From: Lysinibacillus sp. SGAir0095
GTDB lineage: Bacteria > Bacillota > Bacilli > Bacillales_A > Planococcaceae
Direction: 5' to 3'
Assembly: GCF_005491425.1 (NCBI RefSeq)
Contig: NZ_CP028083.1
Span: 1,760,001 to 1,824,000, forward strand
Length of the DNA stretch: 64,000 nucleotides
Part shown: piece after piece, positions 27,930 to 37,894 of the stretch
How the letters are laid out: each line of letters starts with the position of its first letter
Position numbering within the stretch: the stretch's first letter is position 1
Position numbers and translations under genes: made by a program
Notes under the pieces: generated by a model
The model's input: only the letters and a program-made list of their open reading frames with translations
Databases searched by the model: none
What the model was told of the DNA's origin: nothing

Positions 27930-28553
27930 ATGATTAATCAACTGAAAGAAACTGTTCAAGAAATTTATAACCAATTTGATGCGAGTCATGATTTCCAACA
28001 TATTGAGAGGGTACTCCAAAATGCAGAAAGCATCCTTGAGACAGAGCCAGAGGCAGACAGAGAAATTGTCGAAATTGCTGTACTTTTACATGATGTGAGT
28101 GATAAGAAATATACTGATTCCAAAGAAAATGAAGACGCTTTATTAAATGCGTTAAACCTATCAGATCATCAAAAACAACATATTAAGCAGATCATTGAAA
28201 GTGTATCGTTCAACGGGGGAAATGAAGTAGCTGCAAAATCAATTGAGGCTAAAATAGTTCGAGATGCTGATCGGTTAGATGCAATCGGAGCAGTGGGAAT
28301 TGCCCGTACATTTGCATATGGTGGAGCAAAGGGGCGTAAACTATATGATGATGCAGAAGAAGTTCGCATACATATGTCAGAAGAAGATTATCGTTCAAAA
28401 AGTACAGCTTCAGTCACGCATTTCTATGAAAAATTACTTTTGTTAAAAGACTTAATGACGACGGAAAAAGGGAAGCAAATGGCTGAAGAACGACACACAT
28501 TTATGGAAAGTTTTTTGGACCAATTGAAGGATGAAAGGGAAGGTAGAGCTTAA
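27930..28553 (+). CDS. ypgQ: HD-domain phosphohydrolase, YpgQ-like
   Basis: A metal-dependent phosphohydrolase of 207 residues, close in length to B. subtilis YpgQ, a reported (deoxy)nucleoside triphosphate pyrophosphohydrolase. The HD motif is complete: SHDFQHIERV (first His), AVLLHDVSD (HD pair, near residues 52-56) and IVRDADRLDAIGAVG (final Asp). ATG 27930 lies 8 bases after AGGAG; GTG 27921 is within that site. In B. subtilis ypgQ and ypgR are adjacent; here the YpgR homologue lies about 8 kb downstream. Confidence 0.82.
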   Translation: MINQLKETVQEIYNQFDASHDFQHIERVLQNAESILETEPEADREIVEIAVLLHDVSDKKYTDSKENEDALLNALNLSDHQKQHIKQIIESVSFNGGNEVAAKSIEAKIVRDADRLDAIGAVGIARTFAYGGAKGRKLYDDAEEVRIHMSEEDYRSKSTASVTHFYEKLLLLKDLMTTEKGKQMAEERHTFMESFLDQLKDEREGRA

Positions 28554-28640
28554 GATATGGAGTAGTTTTATCGTATTCCGTTACATGACTTAATCAATGG
28601 GTAATATACATTTAGAATATCCTTGTTAAAGGAATAAATT

Positions 28641-28679
28641 AACCCTAAATGGAGCAGATAGCCTTCTCCATTTAGGGTT
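28641..28679. terminator. Strong hairpin between ypgQ and the convergent regulator gene
   Basis: A 14-base perfect stem AACCCTAAATGGAG / CTCCATTTAGGGTT with an 11-base loop. T runs are weak on both sides, so terminator strength is uncertain. Confidence 0.6.
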
Positions 28680-28737
28680 ATTCAATAGTTTGATTTTTTA
28701 GTTGTTATTTAACATAACCATGTGATTTTCATAAAAT

Positions 28738-30048
28738 CTAGAGGTCCAATTTATATAATTTACTTGGCCGACCTTTTGCTCTCGTCACATTATTTGAAAC
28801 AGGTGAAGCGTAATTAAATTCTTCCAGACGTTTTAAAATTCTGCTTGCTGTACGAACAGAAATAGACAAATGAACACTCAATTCTTCGGCTGTTAAAGAC
28901 TCCTTTTTTAATTTGTAAACCAATCCATAAATTTTCTGTAAATGAAGTAATGAAAGATTCGTATTCTTAGCAATTTCTTCTAATTTATCGTTATCAAAAT
29001 CTTTCATGGCAATGGATGTATCGCCATCCAACGGCCCGATCAGATGATTTTCTTTTGTTAGAATATAGGATTCGGTTAGAGAACCCGTACAATAGGTTGC
29101 AGCTTTCTCAGCCTGGATTCTTGCCTCTTGCAATGTTTTGCCAATTCCCCATCCGATTTTTACCTTGAAAGAAAGTTGTTCCCTTAAAAACTCAGCTAAA
29201 GAGCACTTTTGTTGATTATTTGTAATCAACAAAAAGTCACTATAATTTGTAATTAATTCATAGTGAATTGCACTTCTATATGTAATTAACGATGTCCCTA
29301 ATTTTCGATTGAAATCTAATATTGATTTATAGAGGGCAATTTGTCGATATTCGATTTCCGCTGGATCATTTTGAGACATTGAAAATTCTAGATATCCTGC
29401 GACAACTTGGCTATTCATTAAATTGACTACTTCAATCTCTTTCATAATCTCCAATATAGTGATCTGCATGCTGTCGAAAGTAGGGGTAACAAGAATAGGC
29501 TGGATATTGTCATCTTCAAAATACGTATAAAGATTTGTCAACCGTGTAAGTGAAAAACGGATTCTTTGCTCCTCCCATAGTTTTGCATGGGCCTCATATA
29601 CAACTTCATAAGCATTAGGTAGGCCAAAAACGTCAATGCTATCTCCAAGAATATATGGGAAATCTTCCGGTAATAGTATGTCTTTTAAGCTTAAATAATT
29701 GTTCTCTTTATAAAGAAAATCAATTATACAATGCTTGAAGGAAAAATCCGGATACTTATATTGAATCTCTGCTATTTTATAATAAAAATCTCGTTCGGTA
29801 ATATCAAAAAATGCACAAGGAATTGTCGAAAAATATTCATTTAATTGTTTCTGAATATGTAGATATGGAATTTGACCACTGAAAATGACTCCATCATATG
29901 TTTTTACCTTCTCAAGAAACAGTTTCTCTAAATGACTTAAATCATCGTAAATATAAATTTGTAGATTGATATTATCAATTTTGATATTTTCACATTTTTT
30001 TACCCAACGATACGAATAAATAGTTGAAAAGACGCATATTTTATACAT
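28738..30048 (-). CDS. Winged-helix regulator of the abg-type locus
   Basis: A 436-residue cytosolic protein. The last 75 residues (SLTAEELSVHLSISVRTASRILKRLEEFNYA) form a winged helix-turn-helix. Upstream, residues 290-325 (FKVKIGWGIGKTLQEARIQAEKAATYC) resemble the end of a degenerate GGDEF-like or PucR-type module. The first 150 residues look like a receiver/PrpR-N-like sensor fold with alternating strands and helices. It is divergent from abgT with 108 bp between, so it probably controls abgTAB in response to the transported substrate. The exact family is uncertain. Confidence 0.65.
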   Translation of the reverse strand: MYKICVFSTIYSYRWVKKCENIKIDNINLQIYIYDDLSHLEKLFLEKVKTYDGVIFSGQIPYLHIQKQLNEYFSTIPCAFFDITERDFYYKIAEIQYKYPDFSFKHCIIDFLYKENNYLSLKDILLPEDFPYILGDSIDVFGLPNAYEVVYEAHAKLWEEQRIRFSLTRLTNLYTYFEDDNIQPILVTPTFDSMQITILEIMKEIEVVNLMNSQVVAGYLEFSMSQNDPAEIEYRQIALYKSILDFNRKLGTSLITYRSAIHYELITNYSDFLLITNNQQKCSLAEFLREQLSFKVKIGWGIGKTLQEARIQAEKAATYCTGSLTESYILTKENHLIGPLDGDTSIAMKDFDNDKLEEIAKNTNLSLLHLQKIYGLVYKLKKESLTAEELSVHLSISVRTASRILKRLEEFNYASPVSNNVTRAKGRPSKLYKLDL

Positions 30049-30156
30049 TTAAAACCCTCCTTATTTACTATTGTGGAAATTTTCAAACTTTTTTAATATT
30101 TATTTTAAGACATTGTAATAAATTGTCCGAAAATAATAAAGGGGGAAATAAAGATT

Positions 30157-31689
30157 ATGAAAAATAATCCTGAGATTGAAGTTACAAATAATGGCGCCTT
30201 CAACAAATTTCTAAATACTGTCGAAAAAATTGGAAATAAGTTGCCTCATCCATTTATGCTCTTCTTGTATCTTACACTTATTCTAGTAGTAATTTCATTT
30301 ATTTTAGGTACGATGCATGCTTCTGTTATCCATCCTAATACAGGTGAGACGATAACAGTTAATAATTTGCTGTCAAAAGATGGAATTCGCTATATTTTAG
30401 CAAATACTTTGACAAACTTTACTGGTTTTGCACCGCTAGGTTTAGTATTAACAATGATGCTTGGTATCGGTTTATCTGAGCGAGTAGGTCTATTTTCTGC
30501 ATTAATGACAAAAGCAATTGTTAAAACACCAAAACGCATTGTGACATTTATGGTCGTATTCATTGGTATTTTAGGTAACATTGCTTCCGATGCAGCATTT
30601 GTAGTAATTCCTCCTTTAGCTGCTTTGGTATTTTTATCTTTAGGAAGACATCCGCTTGCCGGTTTGGCTGCTGGCCTTGCCGGTGCTGGTATTGGCTTTA
30701 CAGCGAATATTTTAGTAGCAGGTACGGATGCGTTATTGTCAGGTATTTCAACTGAAATCGCCAAAACGATTGATCCAAATATGGTAGTTTCACCACTGGA
30801 TAACTGGTTCTTTATGAGTGCTTCAACGTTTTTATTGGCTTTTTTAGGAGCAATCGTTACGGATAAAATCGTGGAACCACGTTTAGGACCATATAAAGGC
30901 GAGAAGAAAGCAGATTTACATGAACTAACGCCTTTAGAAAATCGAGCTTTACGCAACACAGGAATTGCATCACTGCTCTTTTTAGGCCTGATTTTAGTTT
31001 TAATGTTTATTCCAAATTCACCATTACTAAATGATGATGGTACAATTTTACGTTCGCCATTTTTATCTGGTATCGTACCGATTCTATTTGCTTTCTTCCT
31101 ACTAGCAGGTATTACATATGGTGTGTCAGTTAAGAAGATTACTAAAGTAGCTGACGTACCAAATATTATGGCTGAGGCAATCCGTGATTTAGCAAGTTAC
31201 ATCGTACTAATCTTCATCATTGGTCAATTTATTGGTTACTTTAACTGGACAAACATCGCGACATGGATGGCTGTACACTTAGCCGATATTTTAACTGCAA
31301 TTAAATTAACAAATGTTTTTGCGGTTGTTTTATTCACTTTACTTGTAGCTGTTCTAAGTTTATTTATCATTAGTGGGTCTGCTCTATGGTCGCTTGTTGC
31401 ACCTATTTTCGTTCCGACATTCATGTTATTAGGCTACCATCCTGCCTTTATTCAATTGGCATATCGCATTGGAGAATCGTCTACAAATATGGTAACACCA
31501 CTAAATCAGTATTTCGCGATAATCTTAGGCTTCATGTTAATCTACAACAAAAAAGCTGGAATCGGAACGCTGATGTCGTTGATGATTCCGTACACAATCG
31601 TATTTTTAATATCATGGATCTTGTTGATGCTAGTATTTGTAATGTTTAATATTCCGATTGGTCCAGGTGTTCACCACTTATTAAATTAG
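30157..31689 (+). CDS. abgT: AbgT-family transporter (p-aminobenzoyl-glutamate uptake type)
   Basis: A 510-residue integral membrane protein with about nine to twelve hydrophobic helices; E. coli AbgT has 508. FLNTVEKIGNKLPHPFMLFLYL at the N terminus, GNIASDAAFVVIPPLAA and LAYRIGESSTNMVTPLNQY are signature segments of the family, the last forming part of a re-entrant substrate loop. Family members import p-aminobenzoyl-glutamate or export sulfonamides. Two M20 amidohydrolases follow within 12 bp, which favours uptake and hydrolysis. Confidence 0.9.
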   Translation: MKNNPEIEVTNNGAFNKFLNTVEKIGNKLPHPFMLFLYLTLILVVISFILGTMHASVIHPNTGETITVNNLLSKDGIRYILANTLTNFTGFAPLGLVLTMMLGIGLSERVGLFSALMTKAIVKTPKRIVTFMVVFIGILGNIASDAAFVVIPPLAALVFLSLGRHPLAGLAAGLAGAGIGFTANILVAGTDALLSGISTEIAKTIDPNMVVSPLDNWFFMSASTFLLAFLGAIVTDKIVEPRLGPYKGEKKADLHELTPLENRALRNTGIASLLFLGLILVLMFIPNSPLLNDDGTILRSPFLSGIVPILFAFFLLAGITYGVSVKKITKVADVPNIMAEAIRDLASYIVLIFIIGQFIGYFNWTNIATWMAVHLADILTAIKLTNVFAVVLFTLLVAVLSLFIISGSALWSLVAPIFVPTFMLLGYHPAFIQLAYRIGESSTNMVTPLNQYFAIILGFMLIYNKKAGIGTLMSLMIPYTIVFLISWILLMLVFVMFNIPIGPGVHHLLN

Positions 31690-31701
31690 GAGATGAGTTA
31701 G

Positions 31702-33012
31702 ATGAACTTTTTAAAGGTTGATGAGAATTATTTACAAGTTTTAGCAGAATGGAGAAGAGATTTTCATCAATTTCCAGAACCAGGTTGGTTAGAGTTTCGG
31801 ACTTCTGCTATTATAGCTGAAAAACTTGATGCTTGGGGTTATGACGTTTTTGTAGGAAATGAAATTGTAGATGGGGTTTCCCTAGGAGTACCCAATAAAG
31901 AGTTGGCAGAAGATTTTTATAATAAAGCAGTGGCTAGTAATGTCTCATCCAAATGGTTAGAAAAAATGGAAGCAGGAAAAACAGGGGTAATAGGAATTTT
32001 AGATACAGGAGTTGAAGGACCTACTATTGGCTATAGAGTGGATATCGATGCATTACCAATCTTAGAGTCGTCTTCAGAAAACCATGTACCCCAAAAATTG
32101 AATTTCCGTTCTCGATATGATGGGTTCATGCATGCATGCGGTCATGATAGCCACGCTACTATTGGATTAGGGTTAGCGGAGCAGCTAATGAAAGTTAAGG
32201 ATAAGCTCTGTGGAAAAATTATACTCATTTTCCAACCGGCCGAAGAAGGAGTTAGAGGTGGCAGTGCTATTGTTTCATCTCCTCTATTAGATAACATAGA
32301 TTATTTATTTGCACTTCACATAGGAACTGGTGTCCCAAAAGGTACCTTTGTTGCTGGAGTAGATGGATTTTTAGCAACTTCCAAATTTGATGTAACGATA
32401 AGAGGAGTTGCCGCTCATTCTGGTATCAATGCAGAAAAAGGGAAAAATGCACTTTTGGCAAGTGCTCAAGCTGTTCTTGCATTACATAGTCTTCCTCCGC
32501 ACAGTGAAGGGGTAGTCCGTGTTAATGTAGGTACTTTAGAAGCGGGTAGTGGCCGCAATATTATACCTTCAATAGCAAAAATGCAATTGGAAATTCGTGG
32601 TGAAACAACAGATATTAATGATTTCTATGAAAAGCAGGTAGAACAAATCTTCAATGGAATTGGCACAATGTATGGTGTTCAAATTGAACTAGATAAAGTT
32701 GGATATGCTCTAAACATTCCTTCAGATCACCAATTAGCTAGAATTTTAAAAGATACAGCTGAACTTCAACAATCTGTTAATGAAATAATTGAATATAAAA
32801 ATTTTAAAGCAGGCTCTGAGGATGCAACATTCCTAATGCAAAAGGTACAGCAGCAAGGTGGCTTAGCATGCTATTCCATTATTGGGACAAACTTAGCCGC
32901 AGGTCATCATCATGAAGAGTTTGATATTGAAGAAGAGGATATGCTTTCAGCTCTGGAAATCTGGTTAAATGTGCCATTCAGAATCTATGAGGAGATGAAA
33001 GTTAATGACTAG
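31702..33012 (+). CDS. abgA: M20-family amidohydrolase, AbgA-like subunit
   Basis: A 436-residue cytosolic metallopeptidase-like hydrolase; E. coli AbgA is also 436. Metal ligands are visible: DIDALPI (Asp), MHACGHDSHATIGLGL near residues 141-156 (Cys and His), FQPAEEGVRGG with the catalytic Glu near 178, and a C-terminal His in AGHHHEEF. With AbgB it would split p-aminobenzoyl-glutamate to p-aminobenzoate and glutamate. Ribosome site AGGAGATG; its end overlaps abgB by 8 bases. Confidence 0.88.
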   Translation: MNFLKVDENYLQVLAEWRRDFHQFPEPGWLEFRTSAIIAEKLDAWGYDVFVGNEIVDGVSLGVPNKELAEDFYNKAVASNVSSKWLEKMEAGKTGVIGILDTGVEGPTIGYRVDIDALPILESSSENHVPQKLNFRSRYDGFMHACGHDSHATIGLGLAEQLMKVKDKLCGKIILIFQPAEEGVRGGSAIVSSPLLDNIDYLFALHIGTGVPKGTFVAGVDGFLATSKFDVTIRGVAAHSGINAEKGKNALLASAQAVLALHSLPPHSEGVVRVNVGTLEAGSGRNIIPSIAKMQLEIRGETTDINDFYEKQVEQIFNGIGTMYGVQIELDKVGYALNIPSDHQLARILKDTAELQQSVNEIIEYKNFKAGSEDATFLMQKVQQQGGLACYSIIGTNLAAGHHHEEFDIEEEDMLSALEIWLNVPFRIYEEMKVND

Positions 33013-34444
33013 TAAGTTAGAAGAAATTGAGCGTATATATAATCAGTATGAAAAAGAGATTATAAAACTTGCTGATCAAATTTGGGAGATTCCAGAAACA
33101 AGATTTAGAGAATTTGAGTCAGTAAAGATCCTTACAGCGTTCTTAAATGAAATCGGATTTGAAATTGAAATGGGTATAGGTGGTATCGCTACCGCGTTTG
33201 TAGCAAAATACGGAAATAAGGGTCCAGTTATAGGTATTTTAGGGGAATATGATGCACTACCAGGTTTAAGTCAACAAGCAGGAAGTGAAGTTCGAGAAGC
33301 TCTTGTTGATGGCGGAAATGGTCATGGATGTGGTCATAATCTCTTAGGGACAGCTGGAATCGGGGCGGTTACCCTTCTAAAAGATTTAATTGATAAAGGT
33401 GAAATAGAAGGAAGAATCCATTACTATGGATGTCCTGCTGAAGAAGGCGGTTCAGGGAAGACGTTTATGGTACGGGAAGGCGTATTTGAGGAAGTTGATG
33501 TCGCACTAACATGGCATCCGAATTCCTTTACAAGTGTATTCAATTATTCATCTCTGGCAAACTATCAAGTATATTTTGAGTTTGAAGGAATTGCATCACA
33601 TGCAGCCAACTCACCTCATTTAGGAAGAAGTGCGCTTGATGCCGTTGAACTAATGAATGTTGGCGTAAATTACTTACGCGAACATATTTCTAGTAATGCT
33701 AGAGTCCATTATGCAGTGACGAATTCAGGGGGAATATCACCTAATGTCGTTCAAGCAAATGCGGAAGTTTTGTATCTAATCCGAGCAACAACAATCAAAG
33801 AAGTCGATGAAATTTATAATCGTATTGTAAAAATTGCACAAGGCGCTGCCCTAATGACTGAAACAAAAGTAAAAGTAAAATTTGATAAAGCATGTTCAAA
33901 TTATATTCCAAATGATACCATTAACAAAATTATACACGATAAATTACAGTTAGTTGGAATACCAACTTATAATAATGAAGAACTTGAATATGCAAAGAAG
34001 ATGGCTAAAACGCTTAGCCCTGCAGAGTATTCAAGTGCCCTACAGGAGATTAAATCGATTGCAGAAGATAGCAAGTTAGAAAAGTTATATGAAACGGACT
34101 ACCCATTTTATCCTGAAGTGGTATCCTATCAAAAATCATCACTTACAATGGCAGGATCAACGGATGTTGCTGATGTGAGCTGGGTTGTACCAACTTCACA
34201 ATTCTTTACAACTTGTTTTGTACTAGGCACACCGCTGCATAGCTGGCAGCTTGTTTCACAGGGGAAAACAGGATTAGCCCATAAAGGCATGATTTATGCA
34301 AGTAAAGTGTTAGCTTTAACGGCTATCGAACTATTACAAAATCCAGAATTGATAGTTCAAGCAAAAAATGAGTTGCGTGAACAAACACAGGGTGAATACG
34401 TTAACCCGATACCAAAAGAAATCGTACCAAATATGTATGGGTAA
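33005..34444 (+). CDS. abgB: M20-family amidohydrolase, AbgB-like subunit
   Basis: A 479-residue second M20 hydrolase, against 481 in E. coli AbgB. It has GEYDALPGLSQ (Asp ligand), GNGHGCGHNLLGTAGIGA near residues 100-117, GCPAEEGGSGK with the catalytic Glu near 147, and the C-terminal GSTDVADVSWVVPT typical of the AbgB branch. It overlaps abgA and probably forms the heteromeric hydrolase with it. Followed by a terminator at 34520. Confidence 0.88.
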   Translation: MTSKLEEIERIYNQYEKEIIKLADQIWEIPETRFREFESVKILTAFLNEIGFEIEMGIGGIATAFVAKYGNKGPVIGILGEYDALPGLSQQAGSEVREALVDGGNGHGCGHNLLGTAGIGAVTLLKDLIDKGEIEGRIHYYGCPAEEGGSGKTFMVREGVFEEVDVALTWHPNSFTSVFNYSSLANYQVYFEFEGIASHAANSPHLGRSALDAVELMNVGVNYLREHISSNARVHYAVTNSGGISPNVVQANAEVLYLIRATTIKEVDEIYNRIVKIAQGAALMTETKVKVKFDKACSNYIPNDTINKIIHDKLQLVGIPTYNNEELEYAKKMAKTLSPAEYSSALQEIKSIAEDSKLEKLYETDYPFYPEVVSYQKSSLTMAGSTDVADVSWVVPTSQFFTTCFVLGTPLHSWQLVSQGKTGLAHKGMIYASKVLALTAIELLQNPELIVQAKNELREQTQGEYVNPIPKEIVPNMYG

Positions 34445-34821
34445 TTTTCGCTTAAATCACTCCTAGAAATTCAATCTTATCTAGGTAGCAAGGAAATTAT
34501 ATTGAAATCTTACAGACATAATGATTGGAAGAGATGTTATTTTCATCTCTTTCAATCATTTTTTATTTTAATCTAGTAGTTAGTAGGCATGGTTTCTAAT
34601 AAAGACAGCGACAAAAATTATTTTCATCAATTTAAACTTATTTTGTTAAAGAAATCCTTAAACTCTAGCGCAAGCAAACCCAGTTTAATGCTTTATTTTG
34701 AAATATCCTTTATAATTAGATTTATATAAAGCCCTTGGTATTATTGATGTTGTAAATTAATTAGGATTTTTTTCAAGATACCAAACTTACAACAGCTAAA
34801 AAATGAAAGAGATGGAATTTA
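34445..34821. other. 377-base intergenic region between abgB and yfmR
   Basis: Holds the abg terminator (34520-34565). The remaining 250 bases are AT-rich leader and promoter sequence for yfmR; I see no gene or further structure. Confidence 0.6.
34520..34565 (+). terminator. Terminator of the abg operon
   Basis: AATGATTGGAAGAGATG pairs with CATCTCTTTCAATCATT (one wobble), then a T-rich run. Confidence 0.88.
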
Positions 34822-36708
34822 ATGAGTCATTTAATCGTATCAAATTTAACTAAAACCGTTGGCGATAAAACGCTATTTGAAAAAATTGAGTTTACTATTT
34901 ATGAGGGGGAACGTGCCGGGTTAATCGGCATTAATGGGACAGGAAAGTCAACGCTGCTATCGATTTTAGCCGGACTTCAGGATGCAGATACGGTTGAATT
35001 GGATCATCCGAACAAATATCGCATTTCCCACCTGCCCCAGGAGCCTAAGTTTAATGAAGGGGAAACTGTTTTACAGGCAGTGTTCTCAGGGGATTCACCG
35101 ATTCTTCAGCTAAACAGACAATATGAGGATACATTAACGGAGCTAGCGAAAAATCCTGAATCGGAAGAGCTCCAAAATAAGTTATTCCGTCTACAGCAGC
35201 AAATGGATAATGATAAGGCTTGGGATGTCAATGCACTTGCAAAACAAGCTCTCACTAAATTGGGCATTGATATGTTTGAACGCCAAGTAACGAGTCTATC
35301 TGGCGGGCAACAAAAGCGAGTTGCATTAGCTAAAGTACTAATTGAACCAGCTGATCTTTATCTTCTGGATGAGCCGACAAACCATTTGGATGTCCAATCT
35401 ACTGAATGGTTACAGGAAATGGTGATGCGCTTAAAAGGGGCAGTTATTTTCATTACCCATGATCGTTATTTCTTAGATGAGCTTTCAACCCATATCTTTG
35501 AGCTTGCCGATCAAACGCTCTATCGTCATACAGGAAACTACGCAGATTATCTGGAGTCACGTGCATTGCGTGAAGAGATGAAGGCAGCTACTCAAGACAA
35601 ATTGCGAAATCGCTATCGATCTGAGCTAAAATGGATTCGCCGTGGAGCAAAAGCCCGTACGACCAAACAAAAAGCAAGAATTGATCGCTTCGATGAATTA
35701 GATTCAAAAATAGAACGTGGTTCAAAGGATACTAACCTTGAATTGTCTCTTTCTACATCACGTCTTGGTAAAAATGTTATTGAGGGAGAGCGACTTTCAA
35801 AAGCGTATAGCGAACGTGTAATTCTAAGAGACTTTAACTTCTTGCTGCAGCAAGGGGATCGTATTGGGATTATTGGAGCCAATGGTTATGGAAAGTCTAC
35901 TCTATTAAATATACTTGCTGGAGAGCTCACACCGGATGCTGGAGAAGTTATTGTTGGTTCTACAGTCAAACGAGCACACTTTAAACAAGTAATACCTGCC
36001 ATGAATGAAAACGAACGCATTATTGAATATATTCGTGAAGCTTCCAATGACATAACGGATGCAGAAGGTGTTCGGTATTCTGCTGCACAGATGCTGGAAA
36101 GATTTTTATTCCCTCTACATAGTCATGGTACACCGATTGGGAAGTTATCAGGTGGGGAGAGAAAACGACTTCATTTATTGCGTTTACTGATGGAGCAGCC
36201 GAATGTCTTATTATTGGACGAGCCAACAAATGACTTGGATATTGAAACTCTAGGGGTTCTTGAAGACTTTATTGAGCATTTCCCGGGGGTTATTCTAACG
36301 ATTTCCCATGACCGTTTCTTCTTGGATCGAATCGCAAAAAAGCTTTGGATTTTAGATGGCCAAGGGAATGTTGAGGAAAGCCTTGATATTTATAGCGATT
36401 ATTTAGAGAAGCAGCAGCAAAATAAGAAAGAGGAAGCTAAAGAGGTAAAGGTTGAAAAACCAAAACCTCAAAAAGTGAAAACTGAAAAGAAAAAGCTTTC
36501 ATTCAAAGAACAAAAAGAATGGGAAACGATTTCAGATACGATTGCAAAAGTGGAAGAAGAAATTGAAATCACGGAAAAAGGCATTTCATCGGCTGGAGCA
36601 GATTATACTATGCTCCAACAACTAACTGAAAAACTAGATGAATTAAATAAAGAATATGAGCTGTTAATAGAAAGATGGACGTATTTAGACGACATCGTGA
36701 ATGGATAG
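34822..36708 (+). CDS. yfmR: ABC-F ATPase, YfmR/Uup type
   Basis: A soluble ribosome-associated tandem ATPase of 628 residues (B. subtilis YfmR about 629). Walker A motifs are GINGTGKST near 38-46 and GANGYGKST near 352-360; signatures are LSGGQQKR and LSGGERKR, each with LLDEPTNHLD/LLDEPTNDLD. The linker contains the ABC-F arm region (RRGAKARTTKQKARIDRF), and the last 90 residues form a Uup-type coiled coil rich in Lys and Glu. ABC-F proteins of this branch help ribosomes stalled on difficult sequences. cvfC follows after 10 bp, suggesting an operon. Confidence 0.92.
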   Translation: MSHLIVSNLTKTVGDKTLFEKIEFTIYEGERAGLIGINGTGKSTLLSILAGLQDADTVELDHPNKYRISHLPQEPKFNEGETVLQAVFSGDSPILQLNRQYEDTLTELAKNPESEELQNKLFRLQQQMDNDKAWDVNALAKQALTKLGIDMFERQVTSLSGGQQKRVALAKVLIEPADLYLLDEPTNHLDVQSTEWLQEMVMRLKGAVIFITHDRYFLDELSTHIFELADQTLYRHTGNYADYLESRALREEMKAATQDKLRNRYRSELKWIRRGAKARTTKQKARIDRFDELDSKIERGSKDTNLELSLSTSRLGKNVIEGERLSKAYSERVILRDFNFLLQQGDRIGIIGANGYGKSTLLNILAGELTPDAGEVIVGSTVKRAHFKQVIPAMNENERIIEYIREASNDITDAEGVRYSAAQMLERFLFPLHSHGTPIGKLSGGERKRLHLLRLLMEQPNVLLLDEPTNDLDIETLGVLEDFIEHFPGVILTISHDRFFLDRIAKKLWILDGQGNVEESLDIYSDYLEKQQQNKKEEAKEVKVEKPKPQKVKTEKKKLSFKEQKEWETISDTIAKVEEEIEITEKGISSAGADYTMLQQLTEKLDELNKEYELLIERWTYLDDIVNG

Positions 36709-36718
36709 GAGAGATAGT

Positions 36719-37831
36719 ATGAAAATCGTAACAATCGAGCCAACGCCAAGTCCGAATTCGATGAAAGTTGTGGTAGACGAAGAACTTCCTTTTGGAAAAG
36801 CATTTAATTATACAAGAGAAAATGCTGAAGGTGCTTCTGAACAAATTAAGGCCATTTTAGAGATTGAAGGGGTAAAAGGCGTTTACCATGTAGCTGACTT
36901 TTTAGCAGTTGAACGAAATGCAAAGTTTCAATGGGAACCAATTCTTGCAAGTGTAGGAGTGGCATTAGGTGAGAACGGTGAGGCGTCTACTCAAGAAGTG
37001 CAAGCGGACGACCATTTTGGAGAAGTGTTTGTTCACGTTCAGATGTTTAGAGGTCTTCCACTTCAAGTAAAAGTATTTGATTCAGCGATCGAACATCGTG
37101 TTTCTGCGGGGGAGCGTTATGTACAAGCCTTCCAATCAATCGAAGTCGATAAATTCGATGATAATTATCTGCTGGAACGCAAATGGGTTGATTTCGGTGT
37201 GCGATATGGTGAAAAAAAAGATATTGCAAATGAAATTATTGAAGAAATTAATGCAACATATCCGGAAGAACGTGTAGCGCAAATTATTGAAGCAGCAAGT
37301 AAAAAAAATACTGTAACTTTAGAAAGAACAAAAGTAACGTTAGAGCAATACCTTGAAGCTGACGACTGGCAAAAACGTTATCAATTATTAGATCAACTGC
37401 CAGATCCGGAGGTGGACGATCTGCCTTTATTTGAAAAAGCGTTAGAAGAAGATCAAATGTCATTACGACGTCTAGCAACAGTTTACTTAGGTATGATTGA
37501 AGACGTGGCAGTTGTACCTTATTTAGCCCGCGCATTGAAAGATAAAAGTTCTGCGGTGCGTCGTACAGCAGGCGATTGCATGAGTGACTTAGGATTAGTT
37601 GAGTTTGAACCATATATGATTGAAGCATTATCTGATAAAAACAAACTAGTTCGTTGGCGTGCAGCAATGTACTTATTCGAAACAGGGACGGAAAAGTGTC
37701 TACCAGCATTACACCAAGCTGAAGATGACAAAGAATTCGAAGTAAAGCTCCAAGTGAAAATGGCCATCGCCCGCATCGAACAAGGTGAAGAAGCAAAAGG
37801 CTCCGTTTGGAAGCAAATGACTGAAAGATAA
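36719..37831 (+). CDS. cvfC: Conserved virulence factor C homologue (YpgR), Nfu-N plus HEAT repeats
   Basis: A 370-residue cytosolic protein. Residues 1-85 (TIEPTPSPNSMKVVVDEELPFG) match the Nfu/NifU N-terminal scaffold domain. The middle is a mixed region (VFVHVQMFRGLPLQVKVFD). Residues 225-360 form HEAT-type helical pairs (EKALEEDQMSLRRLATVYLG, VPYLARALKDKSSAVRRTAGD, EALSDKNKLVRWRAAMYLF). This is the architecture of S. aureus CvfC and B. subtilis YpgR. ATG 36719 follows AGGAGAG; the frame opens six codons earlier within yfmR. Biochemical role not established. Confidence 0.85.
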   Translation: MKIVTIEPTPSPNSMKVVVDEELPFGKAFNYTRENAEGASEQIKAILEIEGVKGVYHVADFLAVERNAKFQWEPILASVGVALGENGEASTQEVQADDHFGEVFVHVQMFRGLPLQVKVFDSAIEHRVSAGERYVQAFQSIEVDKFDDNYLLERKWVDFGVRYGEKKDIANEIIEEINATYPEERVAQIIEAASKKNTVTLERTKVTLEQYLEADDWQKRYQLLDQLPDPEVDDLPLFEKALEEDQMSLRRLATVYLGMIEDVAVVPYLARALKDKSSAVRRTAGDCMSDLGLVEFEPYMIEALSDKNKLVRWRAAMYLFETGTEKCLPALHQAEDDKEFEVKLQVKMAIARIEQGEEAKGSVWKQMTER

Positions 37832-37841
37832 TATGGAGAAC

Positions 37842-37877
37842 AGGTGAGGAAAAGTTGAATTTTCTTCACCTTTTTTT
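37842..37877 (+). terminator. Terminator of yfmR-cvfC
   Basis: AGGTGAGGAAAA / TTTTCTTCACCT stem, six-base loop, seven T residues. Confidence 0.88.
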
Positions 37878-37894
37878 GTGAGGATGTAGGAAGT

